A DNA stretch of 7,024 nucleotides from an uncultured Micrococcales bacterium (GCA_903853515.1 CAINTU010000046.1:1-7024); one strand, 5' to 3'. Positions 1 through 6,474 are shown, counted from the first letter of the stretch. Notes: generated by a model from the sequence alone, not told the origin. Numbers and translations: made by a program.

Positions 1-318
1 AGCGTTGAATTCAGCGCTTCGACGAAGGTTCTGCAAAACGACGGGGCCGCGATTGAGCGCGTTGAACGTTTGACTAAATCAATTTTTGGTGAAAACCGCT
101 ATCTAGAAATGGATGCTCCCATTCCTGGCGGCGAAGACATGGCATCGATTCTGCTCGAAATGCCTGGCGCCTTTGTGTTCTTGAGCGCTGCGGTCACAGA
201 GATTCCTGAAAATGAGCGCGAGGCTAATCACTCGAATAAGGCACGCTTCGACGACTCGGTTGTCGCTGATGGTGCTGCCCTGCTTGCTGCCCTGGCATTC
301 GATCACCTAAGCGTCTAG
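1..318 (+). CDS. M20-family amidohydrolase/peptidase, C-terminal fragment (5' end outside window)
   Basis: The reading frame is open from base 1 to a TAG stop, giving 105 residues of a protein that starts before the window; a TTG at 70 is internal, not a start. The residues match the end of the M20D zinc-dependent amidohydrolase family (hippurate hydrolase, N-acyl-amino-acid and IAA-amino-acid hydrolases). GGED at residues 43-46 corresponds to the family's G-S-E-D motif, followed by MPGAFVFLSA. NHS at 76-78 with FDD at 83-85 matches the family's late His motif, where His77 would be a metal ligand. The closing helix GAALLAALAFDHL is also typical. Known for the family: these cytosolic enzymes cleave amide bonds of N-acylated amino acids. 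The substrate cannot be told from this fragment, and an M20 carboxypeptidase is the alternative. The catalytic Cys/His of the N-terminal half lie outside the window. The 139-bp gap to metX argues against tight coupling with it. Confidence 0.85.
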   Translation, partial: SVEFSASTKVLQNDGAAIERVERLTKSIFGENRYLEMDAPIPGGEDMASILLEMPGAFVFLSAAVTEIPENEREANHSNKARFDDSVVADGAALLAALAFDHLSV

Positions 319-387
319 CCAAAATAGCGCCAAGTCAATCGAGTGCGCGCTCTGGCTATAGCCGCGCCGCTTTGTTACTTTGAGTTA

Positions 388-411
388 CGGCGGTTTACCG
401 GCCGAGCTTTT
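388..411 (+). terminator. Possible weak rho-independent terminator after the amidohydrolase gene
   Basis: CGGC (388-391) can pair with GCCG (401-404), and GG (392-393) with CC (398-399), leaving a TTTA loop and one bulged G at 400. Four T residues follow at 408-411 after a short AGC. The stem is short and bulged and the T run is small, so this is a weak candidate. It is placed 70 bp after the stop codon. Confidence 0.25.
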
Positions 412-442
412 GATTCGATTTCTCGTCACCCGCGAATGCAGA

Positions 443-448
443 TATCTT
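443..448 (+). promoter_or_regulatory. Candidate -10 element for metX (near-leaderless transcript)
   Basis: TATCTT fits the actinobacterial TANNNT -10 pattern and ends nine bases before the metX ATG. That would put the transcription start within a few bases of the start codon. No Shine-Dalgarno sequence is visible ahead of this ATG, which agrees with a leaderless or near-leaderless mRNA, a common arrangement in Actinobacteria. No good -35 box is seen at the expected distance, so confidence is low. Confidence 0.25.
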
Positions 449-457
449 TAGATAACC

Positions 458-1663
458 ATGGAATTTCAAAGCTCAGCCGACAGTGTGCCTTCGGGCTTCA
501 TTAGCGACGAGCTAGAGCGCTCACTGGTTGGCAAGCCGAAAGCCACTGGGGCATGGCGCGATGGCGACCCGGCTGGTGATAGGCAGTTTTCACCCCTATT
601 CAATTTGAAACTTGAGAGCGGCAAAGAGTTGTCTAACGCTCGCCTTGCTTATGAGACCTGGGGCACCCTAAACAAGGATTCCTCTAACGCGGTCTTAGTG
701 TTGCACGCACTCACCGGCGATTCTCATGCCGTTGGCAACGCAAGCAAAGAGCACCCCACCGAAGGTTGGTGGGGCGATCTGATTGGCCCTGGCAAAGCGA
801 TTGATACCGATAAGTTTTTTGTGGTTGCGCCAAATGTTCTTGGCGGTTGTCAGGGTTCGACCGGCCCGGCCACGCTCGATAGGGCTGGGCGTGAATATGG
901 CCCGCGCTTTGCCTACCTAACTATTCGCGATCAGGTGGCCGCGCAGGTGGCTCTTGCTGACTCGCTGGGTGTTGCAGCCTGGCACAGAGTCATCGGCGGA
1001 TCTATGGGTGGCATGCATGTGCTCGAGTGGGCGGTAGGTCACTCTGAGCGAGTGAATCGCATTGCAGTCATCGCAGCGCCTGCGGTGACAAGTGCAGACC
1101 AGATTGCTTTGAACTCTGTGCAGATCGAGGCAATCAAGACTGACCCAAACTTTGCCAAGGGCAACTATTACGACGCGAAACCAGGCTTTGGGCCGCACGC
1201 GGGGTTGGCGCTTGCTAGGCGCATGGCACTTTTGAATTACCGCTCGCCAACCGAACTAAATCAGCGCTTCGACCGAGCTTGGCAATCTACCCTCAGCCCC
1301 CTTGGTGACGGCGGTCGATTTGCCGTGATTAGCTATCTTGATTTTCACGGCAACAAATTTAGCCGCCGCTTTGACGCCAATAGTTATATCACACTCGTTG
1401 AAGCGATGAACTCGCATGATCTTGGTCGCGGCCGTGAGTCGGTTGAGCAGGCGCTCTCGAGCATAAAGGCTAAGGCCCTGGTTGTCGGCATCGACAGCGA
1501 TCGCCTTTTTGGCATTGAGAATCAAAAATTCATCGCTAAGCACATCGGCTCAAAACTGGTTGGCGGCAAACTTCATGTGATCGCCAGCGAATTTGGCCAT
1601 GATGGTTTCTTGATTGAACACGAAACAATCGGCCCGCTTATTGCGAAACTATTAGCCAGCTAA
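458..1663 (+). CDS. metX: Homoserine O-acetyltransferase (MetX)
   Basis: This 401-residue alpha/beta-hydrolase-fold enzyme transfers an acyl group, in this lineage most likely acetyl from acetyl-CoA, to the hydroxyl of L-homoserine. It is the first committed step of methionine synthesis and acts in the cytosol. MetX hallmarks are all present: LVLHALTGDSHA (80-91), APNVLGGCQGSTGP (124-137), the nucleophile elbow GGSMGGMH with Ser182, the SDRLF segment with Asp348, and GHDGFL with His381, which together make the Ser-Asp-His triad. Length is normal for the family. The start is supported because the roughly 45-residue lead, including ATGAWRDGDPAGDR, resembles actinobacterial MetX N-termini from memory. 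No Shine-Dalgarno is visible upstream. The usual partner, O-acetylhomoserine sulfhydrylase (metY), is not in the window. Some MetX-family members use succinyl-CoA, and acyl donor choice cannot be settled by eye. The 3' end lies 2 bp from the end of the convergent glycosyltransferase gene. Confidence 0.95.
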   Translation: MEFQSSADSVPSGFISDELERSLVGKPKATGAWRDGDPAGDRQFSPLFNLKLESGKELSNARLAYETWGTLNKDSSNAVLVLHALTGDSHAVGNASKEHPTEGWWGDLIGPGKAIDTDKFFVVAPNVLGGCQGSTGPATLDRAGREYGPRFAYLTIRDQVAAQVALADSLGVAAWHRVIGGSMGGMHVLEWAVGHSERVNRIAVIAAPAVTSADQIALNSVQIEAIKTDPNFAKGNYYDAKPGFGPHAGLALARRMALLNYRSPTELNQRFDRAWQSTLSPLGDGGRFAVISYLDFHGNKFSRRFDANSYITLVEAMNSHDLGRGRESVEQALSSIKAKALVVGIDSDRLFGIENQKFIAKHIGSKLVGGKLHVIASEFGHDGFLIEHETIGPLIAKLLAS

Positions 1664-1665
1664 AA

Positions 1666-2943
1666 CTAGCCGAGCAATCGAGCAAAAATCGACTTTGACT
1701 TCTCGGTGTTGCCCAAGTGAGTCAAGCGGTAGTTTGCCAAAACCAACAGATAAACCATCATCAGGTTTCGAAGGCTCAAGAGCAAAATGCCGCCAACGTG
1801 GCCTGCAAGTATTTCGCCGTAATAGGCAGGGTAAATAAGTTGGGTCAATAGGCAAATTATCAGCGTCATTACTGTGACTGTGCGCCAGTTCTGAATGCCT
1901 GCGATGAGGCCATAAACCACTGCAGCAATCAGCCACATCTGATACTGCGGCGAGCCAACTTTGTTGAAGACGATTAGGTCGAGCGTTGCGGTAAAGAAAA
2001 TCCATGCGAACATTCGATCGCGGTCTGCGCCGGCCCGAACCGCTCGAATCGCAAGCCATGCTGTGATCGCAAGTGCACCAAGTTGAACGATTGTCATTAG
2101 CCCAGCAACGATGTCAACACCAAATGCCGACACCTGAAAAGTGAGAGTTGAGTCTGCGTAATAGATTGTTGGGTTTGCCGGCAGCACGCCCACCATGATT
2201 TGCCACAACCAAACCAATGCAATTGGCGACTCGATTTGAATGCCTCGTGAAGCTTGCTGAAATACGAAGCTGAATACGTTGCCGTTGCCGCCGAGAGCGA
2301 AACCAACTGCAATTGTTGCCGCGACGCTTATCGCCACATAAATCACGAAACGCAGGCGGTCTCGGCTCGCGACGAAAGCGGCCAAGAGCGCTGCGACTGG
2401 GGCAACCTTGATCCAGGTCGCAACATTTAGCCACTGAATCGCCGAGTGTTCTTTGTGATCAATATATGCAACGAAGGCAACGACCGAAAGCGCGAGCGTG
2501 AACGATTCGAGGCGACCGATAGAAACTGGGCCAAGCAAAAAGATTGCTGCTATATAAAACAGCGCAGGGCGAATTCGGTCAAGGCGTTTACCCCAACCGA
2601 GCAAATGCCCAACGGTCAGCATGTTGAGATTCACAACCAAAAGCAACCAACCGGTCATATAGTCAGTTGGCCAAATTAGATGAGGCAACCAAATTGGTGC
2701 GAGCGCAACATAGGGGTAAACCCAAGGTGCGTTGAGCCCCAAAAGTTTGCCTGAGCCAATCATGTTTTGCACCCAAGGGTCATAAGCGTATCTCACGTCG
2801 CCTAACGGGTCACCAACGCCATTGGCTGACCACCAAATCAAAAATCCTTGGGCAAAAAGCGTGAGAGCCATCATGCCAACAAACCTTGCGGTTGTTGACT
2901 GCATGAACTTTGGCATCACGCTGCTTCTCTCGATTGATTTCAC
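1666..2943 (-). CDS. GT87/PimE-like polytopic membrane glycosyltransferase (DUF2029-type)
   Basis: Up to 425 residues, almost entirely hydrophobic segments (about 10-12 likely membrane helices), with a basic C-terminal tail. Features point to the GT-C fold, GT87 family of polyprenyl-phosphate-mannose-dependent mannosyltransferases. A first extracytoplasmic loop carries GD at 48-49 and YDPWV at 54-58, with Asp49 the likely catalytic candidate; NAPWVYPYVALAP follows at 71-83. WIKVAPVAAL (177-186) fits the family's K-x-x-P element, RGIQIESP lies at 233-240, and NKVGSPQYQMWL at 327-338. Family role: adding sugars, often mannose, to lipid-linked or envelope glycans on the outer membrane face. Acceptor and sugar are unknown. 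Start is uncertain: the longest frame begins with GTG at 2943, but ATG at 2916 (416 residues) has a purine-rich GAGAGAAG upstream and looks better. It is transcribed divergently from the ene-reductase and converges on metX. No other glycan-synthesis gene is adjacent. Confidence 0.8.
   Translation of the reverse strand: MKSIERSSVMPKFMQSTTARFVGMMALTLFAQGFLIWWSANGVGDPLGDVRYAYDPWVQNMIGSGKLLGLNAPWVYPYVALAPIWLPHLIWPTDYMTGWLLLVVNLNMLTVGHLLGWGKRLDRIRPALFYIAAIFLLGPVSIGRLESFTLALSVVAFVAYIDHKEHSAIQWLNVATWIKVAPVAALLAAFVASRDRLRFVIYVAISVAATIAVGFALGGNGNVFSFVFQQASRGIQIESPIALVWLWQIMVGVLPANPTIYYADSTLTFQVSAFGVDIVAGLMTIVQLGALAITAWLAIRAVRAGADRDRMFAWIFFTATLDLIVFNKVGSPQYQMWLIAAVVYGLIAGIQNWRTVTVMTLIICLLTQLIYPAYYGEILAGHVGGILLLSLRNLMMVYLLVLANYRLTHLGNTEKSKSIFARLLG
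2916..2934 (-). promoter_or_regulatory. RBS and preferred ATG start of the glycosyltransferase
   Basis: On the minus strand, GAGAGAAG lies about eight bases ahead of the ATG whose first base is 2916. This purine-rich stretch is the best Shine-Dalgarno-like sequence near the beginning of the gene. The upstream GTG at 2943 is preceded only by CGGCTAG. The nine residues between the two starts (MKSIERSSV) are polar and add no recognisable domain. The ATG start would give a 416-residue protein. Confidence 0.45.
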
Positions 2944-2954
2944 CTAGCCGCAGC

Positions 2955-2970
2955 CAGACAAATAGGTCTG
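2955..2970. repeat. Inverted repeat CAGAC-N6-GTCTG in the divergent control region
   Basis: CAGAC at 2955-2959 is complementary to GTCTG at 2966-2970 with a six-base AT-rich spacer. If the minus-strand promoter at 2977-2982 is real, this sequence would fall at the very start of the glycosyltransferase transcript and could form a small 5' hairpin. It could also be a protein-binding site. Five-bp arms arise by chance fairly often. Confidence 0.35.
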
Positions 2971-2976
2971 CCTCTG

Positions 2977-2982
2977 ATTTTA
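2977..2982 (-). promoter_or_regulatory. Candidate -10 element (TAAAAT) for the glycosyltransferase
   Basis: Read on the minus strand, the bases are TAAAAT, a strong match to the TANNNT/TATAAT -10 consensus. It would start transcription near 2970, some 27 bases before the GTG and 54 before the preferred ATG. I do not see a good -35 hexamer at 16-18 bp spacing. The 13-bp palindrome at 2988-3000 would lie directly upstream, between the -10 and -35 positions. Confidence 0.35.
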
Positions 2983-2984
2983 GT

Positions 2985-3016
2985 TTGAGAGCGCCGCTCT
3001 GAGCCCCGATTAGGCT
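2985..3016 (+). promoter_or_regulatory. Candidate promoter for the ene-reductase (TTGAGA ... TAGGCT)
   Basis: TTGAGA (2985-2990) differs from the -35 consensus TTGACA at one base, and TAGGCT (3011-3016) fits TANNNT as a -10. The 20-bp spacing is longer than the usual 17, which weakens the call. Transcription would start near 3023, about 20 bases ahead of the ATG at 3044. The palindrome at 2988-3000 overlaps the -35 and the spacer. Confidence 0.3.
2988..3000. promoter_or_regulatory. 13-bp palindrome, possible operator shared by divergent genes
   Basis: AGAGCG-C-CGCTCT has perfect 6-bp arms around one central base. It lies within the 100-bp region between two divergent genes and falls between or over the candidate core elements of both promoters. 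That is the usual position for a repressor or dual-control site. No regulator gene is visible nearby to suggest which protein would bind. As RNA it could not form a proper hairpin, since the loop would be one base, so DNA binding is the more sensible reading. Confidence 0.35.
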
Positions 3017-3043
3017 TAAACCAGCCGACCAAAGTGAGTAGCC

Positions 3044-4117
3044 ATGACAAAGCTTTTCGAACCAATTCAAATTCGCAGCAAAACTGTTCGCAATCGCGTA
3101 TGGATTGCACCAATGTGCCAGTACTCGTGCGAAAACAAAGATGGCGTGCCAAATGAGTGGCACATGGTTCATCTTGGTTCGCGTGCGGTCGGCGGCGCAG
3201 GTGTCGTGATTTGTGAGGCAACCGCAGTTTTGCCAGAAGGTCGAATTTCACCCTGGGATACCGGTATTTGGAACGACGAGCAGGTTGCAGCCTGGCAGCC
3301 GATCAATGCGTTTATTCGGTCGCAGGGCGCACTCTCGGCAATTCAGATTGCCCATGCCGGCCGCAAGGCCTCTATTTATCGTGAATGGTCGGGTTCTGGA
3401 TCAGTGCCACTGAGCGATGGCGGATGGCAGCCTGTGTCTTCAACTGCTGAAGCTTTCACGGGCTATGCACAGCCAAGAGAACTGAACACCGCTGAAGTCG
3501 GCGAGCGTGTTCGTGCGTTCATTGAGGCTGGTATGCGATCGGTCAAGGCTGGATTCGACATGATTGAACTGCATGCTGCCCACGGCTATTTGATTCACCA
3601 GTTTTTGTCACCAATCACCAATCAACGCACCGATGAATACGGTGGCAGCCCCGAAAACCGCGCACGTTTTTTGCTCGAAATCGTTATCGGTATTCGCGCT
3701 GCGGTTGGTGAAGATGTTCCGCTTTTAGTGCGATTCTCGGCCACCGACTATCGCGACGATGGTTTCACTGTCGAAGCCTGTGCCCAGGTCGCAAAGTGGT
3801 GCGAAGAAGCCGGTGCTGACATGTTCGATATTTCGAGTGGCGGTCTTATCACCGGCGTTCAAATTCCGATGGGTGCTGGCTATCAGGTGGGCATCGCCGA
3901 AGAAGTTTCACAAAGCGTCGATTCGCCAGTGAGTGCTGTCGGCCGAATTACTGAGGCAGCCCAGGCTGAAGAGATTTTGCAGTCGGGCCAGGTTGAAATC
4001 ATCATGATTGGCCGCGGCGCTTTGCGTGACCCTTATTGGCCACTTCGCGCCGCCCACGAATTGAAGGCCGAAATCGAATGGCCAAAACAATACAGTCGCG
4101 GCAAATTCGAAAACTAG
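3044..4117 (+). CDS. Old Yellow Enzyme family FMN oxidoreductase, YqjM/NamA class
   Basis: A 357-residue TIM-barrel flavoenzyme expected to reduce activated C=C bonds of alpha,beta-unsaturated carbonyls and related electrophiles with NAD(P)H, in the cytosol. Diagnostic residues of the YqjM ('thermophilic-like') class are all seen. IAPMCQYSC carries Cys25 and Tyr27, equivalent to the redox-tuning Cys26 and Tyr28 of YqjM. IELHAAHGYLIHQFLSP has the ligand-binding pair His177/His180 and proton donor Tyr182. IGRGALRDP (322-330) is the FMN-phosphate region. QYSRG near the C-terminus supplies Arg352, matching the arginine that YqjM-type dimers insert into the neighbour's active site. Length is slightly above YqjM's. 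The ATG follows a partial AAAGTGAG ribosome-binding sequence. It is divergent from the glycosyltransferase and 51 bp ahead of the acyltransferase, with which it could be co-transcribed. The natural substrate is unknown; stress detoxification or degradation of a specific enone are both possible. Confidence 0.93.
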   Translation: MTKLFEPIQIRSKTVRNRVWIAPMCQYSCENKDGVPNEWHMVHLGSRAVGGAGVVICEATAVLPEGRISPWDTGIWNDEQVAAWQPINAFIRSQGALSAIQIAHAGRKASIYREWSGSGSVPLSDGGWQPVSSTAEAFTGYAQPRELNTAEVGERVRAFIEAGMRSVKAGFDMIELHAAHGYLIHQFLSPITNQRTDEYGGSPENRARFLLEIVIGIRAAVGEDVPLLVRFSATDYRDDGFTVEACAQVAKWCEEAGADMFDISSGGLITGVQIPMGAGYQVGIAEEVSQSVDSPVSAVGRITEAAQAEEILQSGQVEIIMIGRGALRDPYWPLRAAHELKAEIEWPKQYSRGKFEN

Positions 4118-4168
4118 ACTGCAATAAACAACTGTGCGGTTGAATCGAAACTAACGAACTGGATTCAA

Positions 4169-6463
4169 ATGAAATATCGCGCAGATATTGACGGGCTTCG
4201 AGCCATCGCCGTTGTATTGGTCATCTTGTCTCACCTGCAAGTGAGGGGTTTTGATGGCGGATTCATCGGCGTCGACGTTTTCTTTGTGATCTCGGGCTTT
4301 CTGATCACAAGTTATTTGGTCAGCAATTTAAACGCGGGAACACTTTCTCTTCGCGAATTTTATTTTCGCCGGGCAAAAAGAATTTTGCCAATGGCCATAA
4401 GCGTGCTCTTAGTAACCATCGCTGCGGGCTTTGCGATTTTCAACTCGGTCAAAGCTCAACAGATCACAACCGACGCTTATTGGGCAACGCTCTTTCTCGA
4501 GAACCTTCGCCTGTTAGCGCAGTCAACTAACTATTTCAATCACGGCCTTGCAGCCTCACCAATTCAGCACTACTGGTCGCTAGCGGTTGAAGAGCAGTTT
4601 TATTTGGTGTTCCCGCTGCTGTTGCTTTTCGTGTTTTGGGCCACTAAATCGCTTAAGGTTTCGGTTCGCTCACGAGTTGTCTTATCGAGCGTAATTTTGG
4701 TCAGCGCCGCTTCGTTGTTATGGTCAATCAACCAAGGCGCAAACGGGGCGACCCAAGGATACTTCTCGTCTCTCACCCGAGGCTATGAATTAGGCATCGG
4801 CGCAATTTTGGCAATTGCAGTTAAGGCAAAGATTCCTGCTCTCAAAGCTATTAGCGCAACAGCTGTTGGCGTCGTTGGCCTGGCCTTGATTGGCACGAGT
4901 TTATTTATCGCTCGTTCTGGCGAAGGGTTTCCTGGGGCGCTTGCACTCTTGCCAACTCTTGGCGCGGCGGCAATCATTCTAGCCGGCATGAGCCAGTTTA
5001 CCGAGGGCAAATTTGCTGGTCTAATCAGCCGGGCCTTAGCTTTTCGCCCAATCGTTTATCTTGGCAAAATCTCGTTTTCGCTCTATTTGATTCACTGGCA
5101 GCTAATAGTTTTTGCCACTCAAGTATTCAGTGGTGTCGAAAAAACTTGGTATTACACACCGGCCATTTTGATTGCCACACTTGTGCTTTCAAGCCTCACC
5201 TATCGATTTATTGAAACACCAACCAGGCGAATTGCTGTGCCTGAAGCATGGTTGCGCGCAGCAAAAAATTCCGGCCGTGTCACCAAGTCTTTGACTTGGG
5301 TTGGCGCCTTTGCATCGATCGCACTTTTGGCTTCAAGCGCATATGCGGTTACCGGCGGCACAATGAACCCATCGATCAGCGCCTTCGAATCGGTTGCTGC
5401 CGGCAACGGTGGTTATCAGCCAAACGACCCTGGCACTTCAATGCCGACACCAAATGCGTCAGATTCGCCAACAGCCAGTGCAAGCCCTTCTGCAACACCT
5501 TCTTCAACGCCGTCTGACACAGCTTCACCGAACCCGTCACCTACTGGTGGGCCATCAACTCAGCCGACTAAAAAACCCACCTCTAAGCCGACGCCCAAGC
5601 CGCCAACCCCACCATCGCTAGATTCGCTTTTGGCATCATGGGCCCCGCTGGTTAGTGATGGCACCAATCTGACTCAGGCGCCAGATCAGCTCACCCCACC
5701 GATCTCGGCGTTGCTTGGCCAGCGAGGCGTGCAGTGGGGTCAGTGCATGGACCCAGCCCATCACCAGCCAACCTGCAGCTATGGCCCAAGTGACGCCAAA
5801 CACACAGCTGTGATTCTCGGTGACTCTTATGCACTGGCGATCTACCCGATGGTAATAAACGCTCTAGGGCTAAGCGACTGGCGGGTAATCGGTCTTAACC
5901 AGCGAGAATGCATGATTGCCGATGTGGTGCCATGGCCATGGCAAGGCAGTGGTGCCGACCTGACCTGCCCTGATCACCGGGCTTGGGTAAATCAACAGAT
6001 CACGTCACTGAAGCCAGATCTGGTTGTGCTTTCAGATCAGCCATATCACCCGATTGCCGATGGCAACCAAAATGCCGGCGACAACCAGATGATGATTTGG
6101 TCAGAAGGGCTTGATAGCGCGCTAGCAGCACTGCGCCCGCTGGCCAAGCACATTGTTTATTTCGGTGTGCCCTCATCGCAAACCGGGTTGACCGATTGCG
6201 TGCTGGCAGGTGGCACGTTGGCAGCAAATTGTTTCAGTTCGCCACGCAAACTTGGCGCATATGAAAACGTTCAGGCGCAAACCTCGGCCACATATCACAT
6301 TCCGTTTATTAACCCGAACGACTGGTTGTGCGTTGACAGCGTCTGCCCGCCGATTATCGATAACACTCCGGTTTTCTGGGATGGCGCGCACTTCACCCAA
6401 GACTTTGCAGCAAAGCTCGGGCCGCTTTTTAGAGCTTTTCTAATCGGTCACAAACTGATCTAA
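4169..6463 (+). CDS. Membrane acyltransferase-3 fused to extracellular SGNH domain (OafA/OatA-like)
   Basis: A complete 764-residue two-part protein. The N-terminal acyltransferase-3 domain (about 1-355, roughly ten membrane helices) has the family Arg-x10-His motif (Arg11, His22 in DGLRAIAVVLVILSH), VFFVISGFLI (37-46), basic FRRAKR (66-71), and YWSLAVEEQFY (135-145). A further helix (about 375-395) leads outward to a Ser/Thr/Pro-rich linker (about 416-482), then an SGNH-hydrolase-like domain (about 483-764). The last has GDS with Ser553 and DGAHFT with Asp738 and His741, giving a plausible Ser-Asp-His triad. I could not find a clear GxND block III. Eight cysteines occur after residue 525 and could form disulfides outside the cell. 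Family role: the membrane part passes acyl groups, usually acetyl, across the membrane and the SGNH part places them on glycans such as peptidoglycan or surface polysaccharide. The acceptor is unknown. ATG start fits the conserved first motif; no clear Shine-Dalgarno. Confidence 0.92.
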   Translation: MKYRADIDGLRAIAVVLVILSHLQVRGFDGGFIGVDVFFVISGFLITSYLVSNLNAGTLSLREFYFRRAKRILPMAISVLLVTIAAGFAIFNSVKAQQITTDAYWATLFLENLRLLAQSTNYFNHGLAASPIQHYWSLAVEEQFYLVFPLLLLFVFWATKSLKVSVRSRVVLSSVILVSAASLLWSINQGANGATQGYFSSLTRGYELGIGAILAIAVKAKIPALKAISATAVGVVGLALIGTSLFIARSGEGFPGALALLPTLGAAAIILAGMSQFTEGKFAGLISRALAFRPIVYLGKISFSLYLIHWQLIVFATQVFSGVEKTWYYTPAILIATLVLSSLTYRFIETPTRRIAVPEAWLRAAKNSGRVTKSLTWVGAFASIALLASSAYAVTGGTMNPSISAFESVAAGNGGYQPNDPGTSMPTPNASDSPTASASPSATPSSTPSDTASPNPSPTGGPSTQPTKKPTSKPTPKPPTPPSLDSLLASWAPLVSDGTNLTQAPDQLTPPISALLGQRGVQWGQCMDPAHHQPTCSYGPSDAKHTAVILGDSYALAIYPMVINALGLSDWRVIGLNQRECMIADVVPWPWQGSGADLTCPDHRAWVNQQITSLKPDLVVLSDQPYHPIADGNQNAGDNQMMIWSEGLDSALAALRPLAKHIVYFGVPSSQTGLTDCVLAGGTLAANCFSSPRKLGAYENVQAQTSATYHIPFINPNDWLCVDSVCPPIIDNTPVFWDGAHFTQDFAAKLGPLFRAFLIGHKLI
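5414..5614 (+). other. Ser/Thr/Pro-rich linker region within the acyltransferase-SGNH gene
   Basis: Residues about 416-482 are low complexity, dominated by Ser, Thr, Pro and Ala, and then turn basic in a Lys-Pro-Thr stretch (468-477, KKPTSKPTPK). This looks like a flexible stalk that spaces the SGNH domain away from the membrane, through or into the cell wall. Ser/Thr/Pro stalks of this type are often O-glycosylated in actinobacterial exported proteins; that modification is inference here. Exact tandem repeats at the DNA level are not evident. Confidence 0.7.
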
Positions 6464-6474
6464 AGAATGCCGTT

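Larger units (their letters stand above)
319..457. other. Intergenic spacer between amidohydrolase and metX
   Basis: This 139-bp gap is the longest in the window. It contains a perfect 10-bp palindrome (GGCTATAGCC, 354-363), a weak terminator-like hairpin at 388-404 followed by TTTT at 408-411, and an AT-richer stretch just before metX that could hold a -10 element. I looked for a SAM-type riboswitch, which would be plausible upstream of a methionine gene, and did not recognise one. No convincing small ORF or tRNA is visible. Confidence 0.6.

Noticed and set aside
319..457. Possible SAM-type riboswitch upstream of metX
   Set aside because: The spacer is 139 bp, but I recognise none of the conserved SAM-I or SAM-IV core segments, and the best promoter candidate lies downstream of where an aptamer would sit.
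917..1543. Minus-strand open frames of 93 and 95 codons (917-1198 and 1256-1543)
   Set aside because: They lie wholly inside metX, whose frame has all catalytic motifs; their translations show no recognisable domain and they look like antisense shadows.
1652..2434. Other minus-strand frames inside the glycosyltransferase gene (1652-2059, 2097-2312, 2114-2434)
   Set aside because: They overlap the well-supported 425-codon frame in other phases, and their translations are Arg/Cys/His-rich with no family resemblance.
2446..2679. Plus-strand open frame of 77 codons
   Set aside because: It is antisense to the glycosyltransferase; the charged, low-similarity product is typical of the complement of hydrophobic codons.
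2810..3251. Minus-strand frames spanning the divergent control region (2810-3172 and 2940-3251)
   Set aside because: They overlap the starts of two well-supported genes and the likely promoters, and the predicted proteins match no family I know.
4129..4142. CAAC-N6-GTTG hairpin as a terminator between the ene-reductase and the acyltransferase
   Set aside because: The stem is only four base pairs, not GC-rich, and there is no following T run.
5248..5621. Alternative plus-strand frames across the Ser/Thr/Pro linker (5248-5517 and 5394-5621)
   Set aside because: Low-complexity coding DNA often stays open in other frames; the main 764-codon frame is continuous through this region with conserved domains on both sides.
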